In this document: positions 12,501-24,439 of the stretch, piece after piece | Position numbering within the stretch: the first letter of the stretch is position 1 | Layout: every line of letters begins with the position of its first letter | Assembly: GCF_904849725.1 (NCBI RefSeq) | Contig: NC_058520.1 | Span: forward strand, 324,395,186 to 324,459,185 | DNA: 64,000 nucleotides | From: Hordeum vulgare subsp. vulgare | Taxonomy: Eukaryota; Streptophyta; Magnoliopsida; Poales; Poaceae | Reading direction: 5' to 3' | The notes under the pieces: model-generated | What the model was told of the DNA's origin: nothing | The model's input: only the letters and a program-made list of their open reading frames with translations | Databases searched by the model: none | Translations under genes and position numbers: made by a program

Positions 12501-12747
12501 TTGAGATCGGCAGCGGTGGCGGTTGAGGTCGGCCGCGGCGGCGAGTGGTGTGGCGGCGGGCTGTGCACATGCCAGGGTGGCCCAGGGTCGACGGGAGGAG
12601 GTGACACGTACGGGTATAATTTTTGCAGCGAATCGTTTTTTCCTTTTGCGTTGCAGATAAATGATGGAGCGCGGGTTGAATAACAAAAATTAAAGTCGCG
12701 GTGGGTTTTCCGACGGAAGCAATAGCCGCTTTATTATTAGGTATAGA
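9509..12747 (-). mobile_element. Three-copy tandem element with Helitron-like ends
   Basis: Three tandem copies split the LINE: 9509-10658, 10659-11631 (lacking its right end) and 11632-12747 (lacking its left CTAGCAAAA). On the minus strand the block starts TCTATACC and ends with hairpin CCCGT/ACGGG plus about 12 bases to CTAG, which is Helitron-like. It is flanked on both sides by TTAGTACAA (9500-9508, 12748-12756), however, a 9-bp duplication as made by Mutator elements. Each copy holds a GC-rich part with internal duplications. No transposase or helicase is encoded, so it is non-autonomous. Confidence 0.7.
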
Positions 12748-12756
12748 TTAGTACAA
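12748..12756. repeat. Right copy of 9-bp flanking duplication
   Basis: TTAGTACAA, identical to 9500-9508. LINE sequence resumes immediately to the right. Confidence 0.75.
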
Positions 12757-12826
12757 TTATGAACATCCCCTTGTTCTTGAAGATTGATACTAATATACTC
12801 CATCTCCATTCTTCTGGTATCTCATG
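12757..12826 (-). pseudogene. LINE reverse-transcriptase fragment (part 1)
   Basis: The minus strand reads PEEWRWSILVSIFKNKG and then, after a one-base frameshift, DVHNCTN, which is the RT segment directly upstream of the fragment at 9099-9508. Recognisable LINE sequence stops at about 12826. Confidence 0.8.
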
Positions 12827-14013
12827 GTTTATTAGGAAACATGTAACCCTAGATCTTTTGTTACAAGGTGAGGCTTGGGTAGTTTGAGATCATGTGATAT
12901 ATAATCATTATCTTGGTAGCAACAATACATTCATACTATATCCCCCCACCCCCCAACCCACCCACATAATGTTTTCCTCAAAATCAATCAAAGCAAAGCA
13001 GGAGTAAGGTTTTCGCACATCTCAGAACCCCTGATCGCACGCTCTGTCCTATCAAGGCTAACAGTTTTTGATACCATCACTAACCTCCAGCTCAACGTGA
13101 TTAGTTTAAAAAGTTATAGACATTCGTTTAGGATTCACCACATTCAAACGCGTTATTATTAGGTGAACAATGCGGCCATCGTCAGCAAGGGTGGGAAAGA
13201 GGAAAATCAATGACACGGATAGGTGTGTGATTTATTTTTTCCAGATACAATCGACGGGCATGTTTGCTAGTCGAAATAAAATTTCACTTACAAAAGTACA
13301 GCAGCGCCTATGAATGGAGTTTGAAATATGTAACAGCACAGCACCTTATACATAGCCATAGAGCATAGCAGGGAAACAATTCATGACCGTCTCAGGAAGT
13401 GCCCAAACATCATTCACCTATCCTATACCATATTAACTATTAAGAGCGTATTTGTTTTTCATTAATAGACACAACAAGAAGCATCATACTTTTTCTTTGA
13501 ACATAGATAGGCAAGACGGATCCCTACTCAACTGGGGAGACAGAAGAACAAACAGCTGATCGGATTCATTTCACAGAACGAAACAGCAGTGTGTATTATC
13601 GAACTTGCGCCTGCTCATCACTGCCAAATGTCAATTTTCTCATTCTTCACCACCAAGTTCCGTGCGTTTTACAAATCTGAGACGGTGTCAGCTAATCTAA
13701 ACTAACCTGGCATGTGAACTGGACTCCTGTCACCAGGAAGATGGCATTTCATTTCACTAGACAATTTAGAGAATCAAAGCAGCCATGCTAACTCTAAGCT
13801 GTGCGCTGCCCAGATACAAATTCACACAACATTTTGATTAGTACTGATGCATTCGGAATCTTTCCTGCTAGATTGTTCGTCACTTTTCGTGGTTAGGATA
13901 CCTACGGTCTGTGAAAAGAAAAGATAACTTTAGTTGCGGTGCACAGGAAAGCAGTGATAGGCAGGTGAACCGCACGGCTAGGAAACAAATGGGTGCAGTT
14001 ACCTGCAGATGCC
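12827..14013. other. Intergenic DNA and 3' flank of the EF-hand gene
   Basis: There is no gene and no recognisable element. A C-rich run lies at 12943-12962. The part near 13650-14013 probably holds the 3' UTR of the minus-strand gene that ends at 14014. Nothing else could be supported. Confidence 0.5.
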
Positions 14014-16942
14014 TTAGCGGAACTCTTCATGGAAGTAGTCCTCGTCATCGCTAAAGTAAACACTACCATAAAATGCATAGGGGTTCTCGATCATCTCTTC
14101 CAGTGTTAGCCTTCCATCATGATCTTTGTCTGCCTACATTTTTTTGGAAAAAGAAAATCAAATCGAGGAGAAAAGAGACCCCACACATGTTTGCTCATAA
14201 AAGGAGGCTGCTGAAGTACAATTGTCCTTTTGCTTGACTATATATCAAGTACTCCCTCCGTCCCAAAATAACTGTCTTAACTTTGTACTGAGCTTGAGAC
14301 ATTTATTTTGGGACGTAGGGAGTATAAAAGTAAATTCAAATAGCTGCAGTCAGTTAGTAGCCAAATGAGATTGATGACCACCCCTGGTCCAAAACCGCTA
14401 GGACACTGGCAACAAATAAAATATGAGAGAACAACTATCTGCTTCACCATGTAAGTATAAATCCTAAACTAACAAATTAGCATTTCGAAGAACTTCAGTC
14501 CCTTCAGCGTCATTTTTGTTATGCACACAAAGACAAAACAGCAGCATGCACATATGACATTTCGAAGAACTTCAGTACCTTGAATTCTTCAACGATTATC
14601 TTACGCAACATATACTCCATCCATCCCAAAATTAAGTGTCTCAAGCTTAGCATAACTTTGTACTAGAGCTAGTACAAAGTTGAGACGCTTATTTTGGGAC
14701 GGAGGGAGTATATAATAAACAGTACCTGGCACTATTCTAAGGTATCAATTAACAAGAGAAAATTAAGTAAAAAACTATAGGGGGGATGCGGATCAAACCT
14801 CTGAAATAGCATGTGTGGCTTGTTGTCTGGCATAATAGCGTTCTGACAGATGGAGCTTATCAAGAACAGGTTCTAGTTCATGCCCTGAAATGAATCTACA
14901 CAAGAAAAGTTCAAAAGCATAAAAAAGAAGTCATATGAGAAATTTCATCACTGGAAATGCTAAAGCAAAGCTCCAATGATGTACCCGTCATTATCTTTGT
15001 CAAGCTTGGAAAACCGCTCCTTTGCGATTGTCATGTTCCCAATATGAGAAATAGCTGCATTCTCGTCATCATAACCATGTATATGGTCATGTAGCCCATG
15101 AAAGTATTCTTCGAAGTTTAACTTTCCATCACCATCTTTATCTCTCTGCCTGGACATGGCATATGGGCAACTCAAGGAACTGTGAGTGCTCTCTTATAAC
15201 GTACTCCTAGATAGATAATGGAATAATGGAAGGAATATTCACCTCCAAAAAACCATTTTGTGGTACAAAATTCACAGCACTCCAGACAAAAAGGAAAATA
15301 TGAATGCGCATTTAATAGGTTCTTTAGTCTTTTGACCTAGCAAAAGTGCAAAACACAACGCCCTGGGATGTACTTACAACTGCTCAAACTTAATGTGGTT
15401 TTAACTTCTTCGCAGAGATGATAGATGGTGTATGCTTATAGGACTACAATGTAGCTTCTTTTGCACTTAATTTAAAAAGAGAGATTTTTGTTCTGGCATC
15501 TAAAGAGGCAGGCGGTAGGGATATCTATTTCCAATTATCTCACAAATGACTTAATTGTGTGACAAAACGTGCATCAGGTAAGGCTGACAGACAACCACAC
15601 ACAAGATATCAGGATATTCATGAGACATGACCAATGGTTGAAAATTTTGGGGAGGCCACTGTTAAACTATCAGTGACTGTGACGCAAATAACCCCTTCAT
15701 ATTGAACTGTTAGACCATCCAATGAACGATTATAAACTATGTATGAAGATTAGCATTGTAATTGTTGCTGTTTTAACCTCTCTCCGTCCCATATTAAGTG
15801 TCGCTCAAACGGATGTCCCATATTAAGTGTCGCTCAAACGGATGCTACATCCGTTTGAACGACACTTAATATGGGACGGAGGGAGTACTCAGTAGGTTCA
15901 AGTTTAAATGCAAGCCTGCATACCAGGAAAACAGGATTGCGGAAAAGGAAGAATTTACCTTAATTCTTGTCTGCAGAGCAAGTTGATAATTTTAGGATTC
16001 TCCGAATCACTTGGATTAAGAAAGCTGCAGTCGAGCAATACAGAAAGTATTAATATGCAATCAAGAACCAGAGTCTTTTGTACACTGAAATGAATGCATA
16101 CTCGTGAAACTCAGTTTTATTGAGGAAACCATCCCCGTTGACGTCCGAAGCATTGAAGTGCTCCTCTTTCCACCACGGGAAGCCGAGTGAGTTTCCATCC
16201 CCTGCAAATCATTAGCTAGTAAGTTCATTCCGCGTCATCTTATTCCATGATGATTTATTTATTTACTGGCTCCCTGAGTTCATGTGCAAAGAAGAAAGAA
16301 AATGCGGGGAAGAGTTATACCATGGGACTGTTGGCGCAGCGTCTGGAAAGCAGTGAAGGAGACGATTCCGTTGCCATTCTTGTCGTAGAGCTCCATCTCC
16401 CTGGCGGAGCGATGGAGCTGGTCGGCCCTGGCCTGATCGAGGTTCCACCTGATGAGCTCATCGAGGGAGACGAAGCCGTCCTCGGGGCTGAGGTCGATCT
16501 TGGGGAAAAGCGCGCGGATGCGATCGGAGATGTTGAAGCGATCGTCGTCGTTGATGAAGTCCTCTTCCTCCTTGAGGAAGTCCTCCCACTCCTTCATGTG
16601 GTCGCCCTTCTCGGCGTCGCCATGGAGGATGCGGTAGTGCTCGCGCTCCCACTCCTTGTCCTCCAGCCGCCGCTCCAGCTCGGCGATGGCCGGGTCGAAG
16701 GGCGCCGCGTGGCGGTTTCCTCCGGATTCGTGGACGGCGCCGGCCCCGTAGGAAGAAGCGACGGCAGCGGAGTTCTTGGGGTGGAGCTTGAGGCGGCGGT
16801 GGGGGCTGCGGCCGTGGGGCTCAAGGCGGGGGGTGTAGGAGGCAAGGAGTATGAACATGAGTAATGAGGTAGTGACCAAGCAGAGGAAGAGGACCGCAGC
16901 TGGAGACTTCCGCCCCGGTGGGACCGCCGGCGGCGGCGTCAT
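14014..16942 (-). CDS. CREC/reticulocalbin-type six-EF-hand calcium-binding protein
   Basis: Six exons on the minus strand: 16942-16321, 16201-16102, 16024-15959, 15143-14985, 14895-14799 and 14133-14014. All junctions are GT-AG and the frame is continuous (387 aa plus TAA). Residues 14-36 are a hydrophobic signal anchor, followed by an acidic region rich in E, D and K. Six EF-hand loops lie near 150-161, 187-198, 227-238, 264-275, 311-322 and 350-361; the last four are canonical (DxDGDG type), loop 1 is atypical and loop 2 lacks the final Glu. Six EF-hands in a secretory-pathway protein is the CREC hallmark (reticulocalbin, calumenin, Cab45), so Ca2+ binding in the ER/Golgi lumen is expected. 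The protein ends HEEFR, close to the HDEF/HEEF retrieval signals of animal CREC proteins. The start chosen is the ATG directly before the signal anchor; an in-frame upstream ATG at 17095 would add 51 residues unlike a secretory N-terminus. Confidence 0.92.
14250..14324. mobile_element. Stowaway-like MITE in intron 5 of the EF-hand gene
   Basis: Inverted termini CTCCCTCCGTCCCAAAATAA and TTATTTTGGGACGTAGGGAG are bordered by TA on both sides. This is the Tc1/mariner Stowaway terminus common in grasses. It is about 75 bp including the TA duplications. Confidence 0.85.
14613..14710. mobile_element. Second Stowaway-like MITE in the same intron
   Basis: Terminal inverted repeats of the CTCC(A/C)TCC-TCCCAAAAT type with TA borders. 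The two arms also share internal pairing around GTACTAGAGCTAGTAC. It is the second such element in the same 665-bp intron. Confidence 0.82.
15777..15887. mobile_element. Stowaway-like MITE with internal duplication (intron 3)
   Basis: The right terminus is GGGACGGAGGGAGTA. The left terminus is eroded (CTCTCTCCGTCCC). The segment from GTCCCATATTAAG to CAAACGGAT occurs twice in tandem on the left side and once, inverted, on the right. Confidence 0.75.
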
Positions 16943-17672
16943 CGCCGGCAAGAGAAGGGGGGTGAGCGAGCGGTCGGTCGGTTTACGGGTCGGAGATTTG
17001 GACCCGCTGGCCCATAACGGGTGGCGTGAGTAGACTAAATTAGTTCCTTCATGATGACGTCGAAAGCGCTGGCCGCGCCAATAGGCTCTTGACACGCGTG
17101 CTGTGTGAGCACTTCACCGGGTTTTTTCCTTCTCCATTTTGTGCGGAAAAAAGCATCTCAGTAAGCTAATCAGCTGTAGAAACCATTAGTGAACGGAAAT
17201 GATTTTTAACAATGGCAATTCTGACATGCAAGATGACACATTACGTTGTCGCGAGCAACAATATAAATTCAATTGTCAGACGTCAAATTTGCCATGCTTG
17301 AAAATCCGACATTAGATTTGTAGCAAAACTCAGTAATTAATTAATGCGTTCCAAACACAGTACGATAACAACAGGTAACATCTGTAGCTAACTCGGTTGC
17401 AAAGTTTCCTGCCAAAAACACTCGTATGCAACACAAGCCTGACTCATCTTATACGGCACGAGAGCACATACACTATCTGGATAAAAGCAACATTTCTCAT
17501 ATGATTGTGCAGAGATGGATGCCATGCCAGACTTGATGGCTAGGTGAGTACTCAAATATGGTGGCCCTTGTGGCACAAAATGGGGCTGTGCAATGTAGCA
17601 TCCGGCACATCATCAGATCCGTAGGTCCATCCGGAACAAATCCAGCCCACAGCGATCGCCGGGGCGACGGGA
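16943..17672. other. Spacer: EF-hand gene promoter and 3' flank of the DRG gene
   Basis: This 730-bp gap separates the start of the EF-hand gene from the stop of the DRG gene; both read leftwards. The promoter and 5' UTR of the EF-hand gene and the 3' UTR of the DRG gene must share it. I see no clear TATA box and no transposon. Confidence 0.6.
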
Positions 17673-20600
17673 TCATGTCTTGAGAGGAGCTTTCTTGACC
17701 CTGTCGGAGATGCGGTCAGGTGCATTGGTGTGTGACTTGAAACGGCCTCGTCCGCCCTCCTCTTTTTCCTGAACCAATCAAAGTTGTTGCAGATCCACAA
17801 CGAGGGTTAGCATCTTCTCAAGGATGTGATGCGATGTGATGAGCTATAACAAAGAAAGACAGAAAGAAAGAAAGAAAGAAAGAATAACCGACCTTCTTCT
17901 TTACTATCTGGACCACATCCTCATCTTCAAGACCATGGCCAAGACCACAATGCTGTGGATAGTGCCGAGCACTCGTTCCCCACACAAGCACATATTTCAC
18001 ATCCTTGAGTAAGCTCCTATGGATGTGATTGCAAAAATCTTCAACTGTGCAACCACCCCTATCCTGATTCATTCATGCCAACACAACAATACCACAACCA
18101 TCAAAAAAAGTATTACAACACCAATCTCCTCCACATTCTTGCTAATAGAAAGAGAGAGACAGAGAGAGAGCAAGCATACAGTAGAAAGAACCACTGGATC
18201 TCCGAAATCAGGCTGCTGACCCTGCGGCTTTGTATACACTCTCACCAGACCCATTTCCTCCCACATTCTTGCTAACAGCCTGTCCAAGTTCAACTGCAAA
18301 CAAGGACTAGTTTCAGTTATTTTAACACAAACAACTTACTGTAGCATCTACAGTATGTAGCAACCGCCAGTTCTAGAACTATTGATGCCCCAAATATTCA
18401 AGGAGTGAAAGCACATCAAGGATCAAACATACCTGCAAATTGCAGCTGATAACAAGTGAATTTGGTTGCCGAGCAAGATTATCCACATCATCAATACCGA
18501 CAACATCGATCTTATTATATACATAAACACACTTGATGTACTTCCGATTTCCTTCAATGACATCAATCAGATCATCCACAGTAGAATCCTCACGGAATAA
18601 TACCTACAAGTAAATTTAAAAAATTAGTTAAAATTGAAAAGGCACACACATAACACCACTAACAAACACCAGCATGCACCTCTGCATTATGAATTTTGTA
18701 CTCATGCAGTATCTGATAGCAGAGCTTCTCATCAATATGAGTTAAAGGTGCTGTGCTGTTGAAAGAAATCCCGCCAGTCTTCTTCCTCTTGAAGTATATC
18801 TATTCATACACACGCAAAAAGTGCTTCATCAACCAAGAAAAAGATGTATAAATAGCAAGTGCATATATCAAGTTCTTCGTAATCAACAGAATGCAAGTAA
18901 TAGAAACCAGCAACGCCCTTAGGCCTCATTTAGGACAACGCCATAAGACATGTAGTACAACTAACTCATAGAGCTGGTTGGATGAGTCACATAATACAGG
19001 TTAGCACTTGTCTGTTAGAAACCCCAAAAGTCCCACAAACTTCATCAAGTCTGTTGGATGTTCGGTTGTTCACAAAAAGGTGATTTAGAACATCAATAAC
19101 TCTCCAACTATGCTAACTGTTTTTTTAGCCCATTCTCCCTTCATCTCCACAGTCCAACTAAATTTATTATGACTGATGTACATAATTAATAATAATACAC
19201 ACACACTGTCATGTACTATGTGTTGGCCAGACAGCCTTCTTTGAACATTGTACTTGGCAATACTTTTCCAGCACACACACACACACACAAAGAGCTGGTT
19301 CAGTTTTAGATTGGCTCAATTACACACCCAGGCAGATAGTCAGATGTATGTGGACATTGACTTGAGGACAACAATTTCAATGTTTCATACAGTATATTTT
19401 CTATATAATTGTCTTATGTCCATTTGGGTTTGGCCTAGTACGCAGTTCACACTAAGTGACTAAACACATGTATACCTGAGGAGGCCTTTTGTTCAGACGG
19501 AGGCCAACAGCTTCCAGTTCTCTAGTTAATATTTGGCGATGCCCTTCACTCTGAGAAACAAAATAGAACATGAATCCAATAAGCAATTACTCCCTCCATC
19601 CCAAAATATAAGATGTCAAAAATAATCTTATATTTTGGGATGGAGGGAGCAGAACTCAGGTAATGCCTGGTTATGTGCAATCATCATGTATAAGAAGGGG
19701 GAAATTGCACGTAAATAGTTCTTCCTATTTTATATCATTTTTTTAAATAACATACACAGCACAACCCTTCATCTCCATTAAGATCTTGAGAAGTTTCAAG
19801 TAGCCATACCATTAACTTAAAGAATAAAGATGGCATACATTTATTTCTTCAAGAATTTAGCAATATCTCAGCAGATTTCAGAATATGTATCCCAATTACC
19901 ATACAACTTTAGGTGAAAAGGGGTATTGATATTAACCAGCCAGCTCCTCTGCTAACAATACAATAGCATCTCTTCAACATTATCATAATGGAAATTGCAT
20001 TAGAACTTTCTAAATTATCGCCACCTTCTCACTTGCTCCCCACAACTTGTTTACTTCATAAGATCTTCCTACTTGTCGGTTGTCTTTGTTTCTCACATGG
20101 CCATTTCCGTTAGTCTAACGGTGAAAAGGAGCCATGTGAGGAACAGAGAAAAGTTAAGTGAGCAAACTAAGAAAGCGACAAGAGTGCAGAGAGCTCCAGT
20201 GTAATTTTTCTTAAGACGCACTCATTTTTATCTTACTTTCCTAGCCATCCCTTTTATAAAATGCTTTATTTATTTTATCTCCAACTTTTCGTTCTGATCA
20301 TCTGACTTTTGCATCCTATAACTTTCCCCATGAATAACATAACTTTCTAAGTTCTAACATGGTGTTGAAGGGATTAAATGAGAAGGTTCATACTTGAAAG
20401 CATTCTACCATGAAAAGGTGACATTCCGGCTTCTCTTGTGAACTAGATACAAGTTATGGGAACCGGAATAGCCTATTAGGTCGGTAAAGTAGGAAGCACA
20501 CTACCCAAAAGAACCAGGACATGTTTTCATTGCCTTACAAGGCCCCCTTCTCTCTAATCATGAAGTATTGATTATGTTTTAAAAAAAGTCATATCTTCTG

Positions 20601-23600
20601 AAAATAGAGCAGACAGGGATGTCCAAGCAATGAAGTAAAGCTTGTAACTTGAGGCAAAGCTAAACTGCTTACTTTTGAGGCGTCAAGAACCATAAGCACG
20701 AGATCTGATGACTTGGCGACGGCGATAACCTGAAAACAGCAACAGCGATGTAACATCAAAGTAATATCACCAACTGATTTATTCTTCTAATTAAACCAAC
20801 AGTATTTACCTGCCTACCACGCCCCTTTCCTTCAGAGGCTCCTTCAATGATACCGGGAAGATCAAGAAGCTGGATTTTGGTGTCATTGTAATGGATAATA
20901 CCAGGAATGCAAGTGAGGGTTGTGAACTCATACGATGCAGCTTCAGAATGTGTCCCGGTCAGCATAGTTAAAAGTGTTGACTTTCCAACACTGCAATATG
21001 AATTATCAAACAAGTGATGAGTCATAATAACATCATATACCTAAGCGGATAACTAGACTGAGCCTTGTATGCATAGCAATACAGGCAGGAAACTTCTAGC
21101 TTAAGTTAGTAACCACGTAGAAAAGGGCATGAGATTAATATTTGGTAAAAGGAAGTAGGTATATATTATAGCATTTCTTTTCCAAGGGAAAAAGGTAGAG
21201 ACACACATATTACACATGAGTTGGCTCATCAGATAATTCAGATATCACATCTCCATTTTATCCAAGCCGATGGTTGAATTAGATTGACAGAGAGACATGG
21301 GTGAAGAATACAAGGAAGCACAGCATATGTGATACATCTGGAAGACAGAACATTCTCCTATTATAAACAGAGCACAAGAACTAACAATCCAGTGCTACGA
21401 ACCTAAACGCCTGAGAACTCACAAAATAGTACTCAGTTTGTAGGCATAAGAAAGAGACCTGGGAAACCCTATAAGCGCAACACGACCGTGCCCGAACTTT
21501 GTGACCTCAAAACCATCTCCTCCGGCACTGGCACCCTATATCAACAACATGAGATGGGTGTTATTACTAAAAATCTTTGAAGTTGAAGAGGGTAAAAGAA
21601 TTTAGTACGGATTGACTAAGAAAAAACTAAACAATAGTTATGCACGATCATCTAAATTGTGCAGCACCATAAACTGGAAGTACCTTTGGAGGCTCCAATA
21701 ACTGTGTCCTCAGCTTTGCAATTTTTGCCTTCAGTTGTCCAAGATGATATTCTGTGCGACAATAAAAAGTTAAGTCAGTCCCTACCAACTGAATATAGCC
21801 TTTAGTATATCACAGGTAGGCATACCACAATGGCTCGTTGCAAAATAAGGATAAACCACAAATATTTGTTGACAGACAATTAATTATCATTGTTTTTCAG
21901 GCGTCACTTAGGTGACAGGGCGTCCTACAACAGCACGGCTTCGAGCTCGGCTTTGGCAGCTTTGAAAGGTGTCCGCCTTAGAGCTTTGACACGTCTGGAA
22001 CTTAGCTTAGCCAGAGGAGGCAGCGGGTAACTGAGCTCTCAGGACGGAAAACAGAGCTCACACGGGAAACTGGAGGAAAGGAGAACAAGGGCGGGACAGT
22101 GGCGCAAAAGTAAGGTAAGAAGGAGGCGAGGGAGGGAAACAAACCATTCCACACCAAATGCTTGCAGAGAAAGAGCTCTCCTCTCCGGGGCAGCTGCAGA
22201 ATGGAGAACCACCATCCACGGCCAGATCTGCGCCAGCTTCTTCCTCCAGTCTTGGCTCCTCCTCTGGTGTAGCCCTCTCCCAGAAGCGCAGCAAGGTCCG
22301 GCTCGCATCCTCTCTCTTCTTCCACACCCTCTTCTACTTCTTCCGCCTCGTCTGCTCTTCCTCATCCCCTCCCAGTTCCCTGTTTCTCCAAACGATTGAG
22401 AGGACGACTTCCTCTGGCACAGATCAGCCAGCTTCCTCTCCGGTTTCTACTTCCCATCCTCTGGGCTCTGGCACAGGCGCGGAGCACTCCCCCAGCAGCA
22501 GCAAGGTATGGCTCCTCTGCCCACCTCTCTCTTCTTCTCTCCACCCTCCCTTGTTTCCATCCCCTCCCGGTGCTCTGTTTCTGTGTGTGCCTAGCCACAT
22601 GTCTGCTTCTTCTCCTCCACATGTGTGCTAGTTTTCCTCCTCCAACTCTGCTTCTTCTTCTCATCTACATCTGCTTCTTCTCCTCCACATCTTTGACGGA
22701 CCTCACTTAGTATCGCGGCAGTAGCCAAGTGTCCCTGCTCTGATGGATCCTGCGCCTGCCGCCTGGTAATGCGTACGATCTGTCCATGCTGGAGTGAGGA
22801 GGCTGAAGCAGCACCTTTCTGGGGGTTTCAGTGATGTGGATAAGTGTCCCAAGGCACCCGTGAAAATCAAAGCTATGGACCGATGTATATACAAGGGGGG
22901 TGAAGCTGAAGTTCAGAGGCACCATTCCCTCGTCTACACAAGATGATTTGATGATTTGTGGTGCATTTATATTGATGCTAGTTGTTGAATGTCCTAATTG
23001 GCTGCCATATATACATTTATGTGTCTAATGCATCGCCTCGCCCTATGCTTTAAGCATGTACAAGGTGAGTCGGTGCTAGAGTGCCTCGCCTCGCCTTATG
23101 CTTTAAGCGTGTAAAAGGTGAGTTCGTGCTAGAGTGCCTCGCCTCGCCTTACCGCCTTAAAAACATTGTTAATTATCAATAGAACTTAGAAGTTGCAGAT
23201 TGAAAGGCACGTATTGTGCATACATAAATACATACAGTTCCTTGCTAAACAAAAGATCTCCAAATTTTCTGGTGTTATCTGACTAGCAGTCTTGGCGAAA
23301 TATTTTGCGAATTAGAGGTTTTTCTCTGCAACAAGGTCCCTTACATGGTGATGCATATTTTGCGAAATCCACACCTGTTTGTATACACAGTATGGAAAGT
23401 GTTCATACCAAAATGCATAAAGATGGATACATAAGTACGGAAAAGGATTGTGCTTGGTCCAATGATCATGAATTACATAGACCATTTGTCTGGAAATTTT
23501 AGAATTATCATAAATCTGCCAGTGGATGCATAATGAGAATACAGACTGTCCAAATGTGATCACAAATTATAGCTAGAGAACAACTTGGATATCTAAATTT

Positions 23601-23916
23601 TCTAACAGAGCTACAAAAACATAAAAAACATGAGCAAAGTAGCAATTGATAATCCAAGAAAGAGCGAAGCCACAATATGTCCATTTCACTTCCACCAAAA
23701 TCCCCCCCCCCCCCAGCTTATATTTCATCACTAGATAAAGTGGTCCAGTTGAGTAAATTCACCAAACTAGAAAAGAACAAACAGTAGGCAGTGCTGAGAA
23801 ATAATCCCACGGTACTAATTTCAAGGGGCAATGAAGGCAACACAACCTGTTGCTTTGTTCTTCTGCGTCCGAGCCATCTCGGCCTCAATCTCCTTGATCC
23901 TCTCGAGGATACCCAT
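17673..23916 (-). CDS. Developmentally regulated GTP-binding protein, DRG2-type
   Basis: Eleven minus-strand exons: 23916-23847, 21751-21684, 21535-21459, 20990-20810, 20729-20673, 19550-19476, 18799-18680, 18603-18433, 18293-18180, 18063-17893 and 17768-17673. All are GT-AG and join in frame to 399 aa. The N-terminus [20 protein letters not shown] matches DRG proteins. The OBG/DRG GTPase domain shows G1 GFPSVGKS (69-76), G3 DLPG (115-118), G4 NKID (246-249) and G5 SCN (269-271). [15 protein letters not shown] and GGISFNST place it with animal DRG2 and not DRG1. A C-terminal TGS domain follows (about 290-366, ending [11 protein letters not shown]). DRG GTPases are cytosolic, highly conserved proteins linked to translation and growth control, stabilised by DFRP partners. 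Intron 1 (2.1 kb) holds a hAT-like insertion. Confidence 0.95.
17853..17884. repeat. (AAAG)n microsatellite in DRG intron 10
   Basis: An imperfect run of AAAG units (five clean units plus variants) inside the 124-bp last intron. Confidence 0.85.
19270..19289. repeat. (AC)n microsatellite in DRG intron 6
   Basis: About nine AC repeats after CCAG, within the intron at 18800-19475. Confidence 0.85.
19588..19651. mobile_element. Short Stowaway-like MITE in DRG intron 5
   Basis: TACTCCCTCCATCCCAAAAT and its inverted copy ATTTTGGGATGGAGGGAG flank a very short centre, about 64 bp in all. It forms a near-perfect hairpin. Confidence 0.85.
21888..23168. mobile_element. hAT-like non-autonomous element in DRG intron 1 (1281 bp)
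   Basis: Ends CATTGTTTTTCAGGCG and, inverted, CAATGTTTTTAAGGCG (14 of 16 match) are bordered by an identical 8-bp duplication TTAATTAT (21880-21887, 23169-23176). An 8-bp TSD and termini beginning CAxTG fit the hAT superfamily. The right end carries direct repeats of a GCCTCGCCTYATGCTTTAAGC type unit (23033-23150). The interior is GC- and CT-rich with no recognisable transposase. Confidence 0.78.
23702..23715. repeat. Poly-C tract in DRG intron 1
   Basis: An uninterrupted run of about 13-14 C, 130 bp from exon 1. Nothing else of note lies in this part of the intron. Confidence 0.8.
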
Positions 23917-24430
23917 CTTTCACCTTGTGAGGTACGCACCTTGCTCCACACGTAGACAGATTCAGATCGATCTTACACGAGAAGGAGAAAGATCTGTTGG
24001 ATTCGATTGCTCACAGCGAGGAAAAGACCAGGGCAAGACAGAGAAGAGTATAAACAAGCTAGGGCTTCTTCACCAGCCGACGGAATCGCGGCGGGGCGGA
24101 TCTCGACTCCACGCCCAGTGCAGTGTAGTAGAGGGGCTTCGAGGTGTGCTCCGGTGCAAGGGAAGGGGAGGGGGGGCGAGGGGTTTCGGCGGCGCTGGGG
24201 CTTTGGGCCGGAAGAGGTGAAGTCCCGGAGCAGGTCGAGAAGAAGGGTGGCTCGAGGGCGGCAGGGATCACGTTTCGTGAGCCCGTGGTCGATTGGATGG
24301 CCTTGATTGATTTGATTGTACATGCCTATTTTTCGGGTTTTGCGTTTTGATTTTGAGGTTTGCGTGCGGCTTAAAAACGAACAATTATGAATTTCAGAAT
24401 AAATAAATTATGCATTTCTAGATTCTTTGA
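23917..24430. other. 5' flank of the DRG gene
   Basis: Upstream region of the minus-strand DRG gene, with a GC-rich patch at 24060-24260. It should hold the promoter and 5' UTR. The open frames here run in several phases and look like GC-driven chance frames. No TATA box is evident. Confidence 0.5.
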
Positions 24431-24439
24431 GAAAAAAAT

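Noticed and set aside
10044..12686. Repeated proline/arginine-rich ORFs in the tandem element
   Set aside because: They occur on both strands of a GC-rich, internally duplicated segment and break differently in each of the three copies.
22158..22631. 157-codon Ser/Pro-rich plus-strand ORF
   Set aside because: It lies inside the hAT-like element within a DRG intron, is low complexity and has no recognisable domain.
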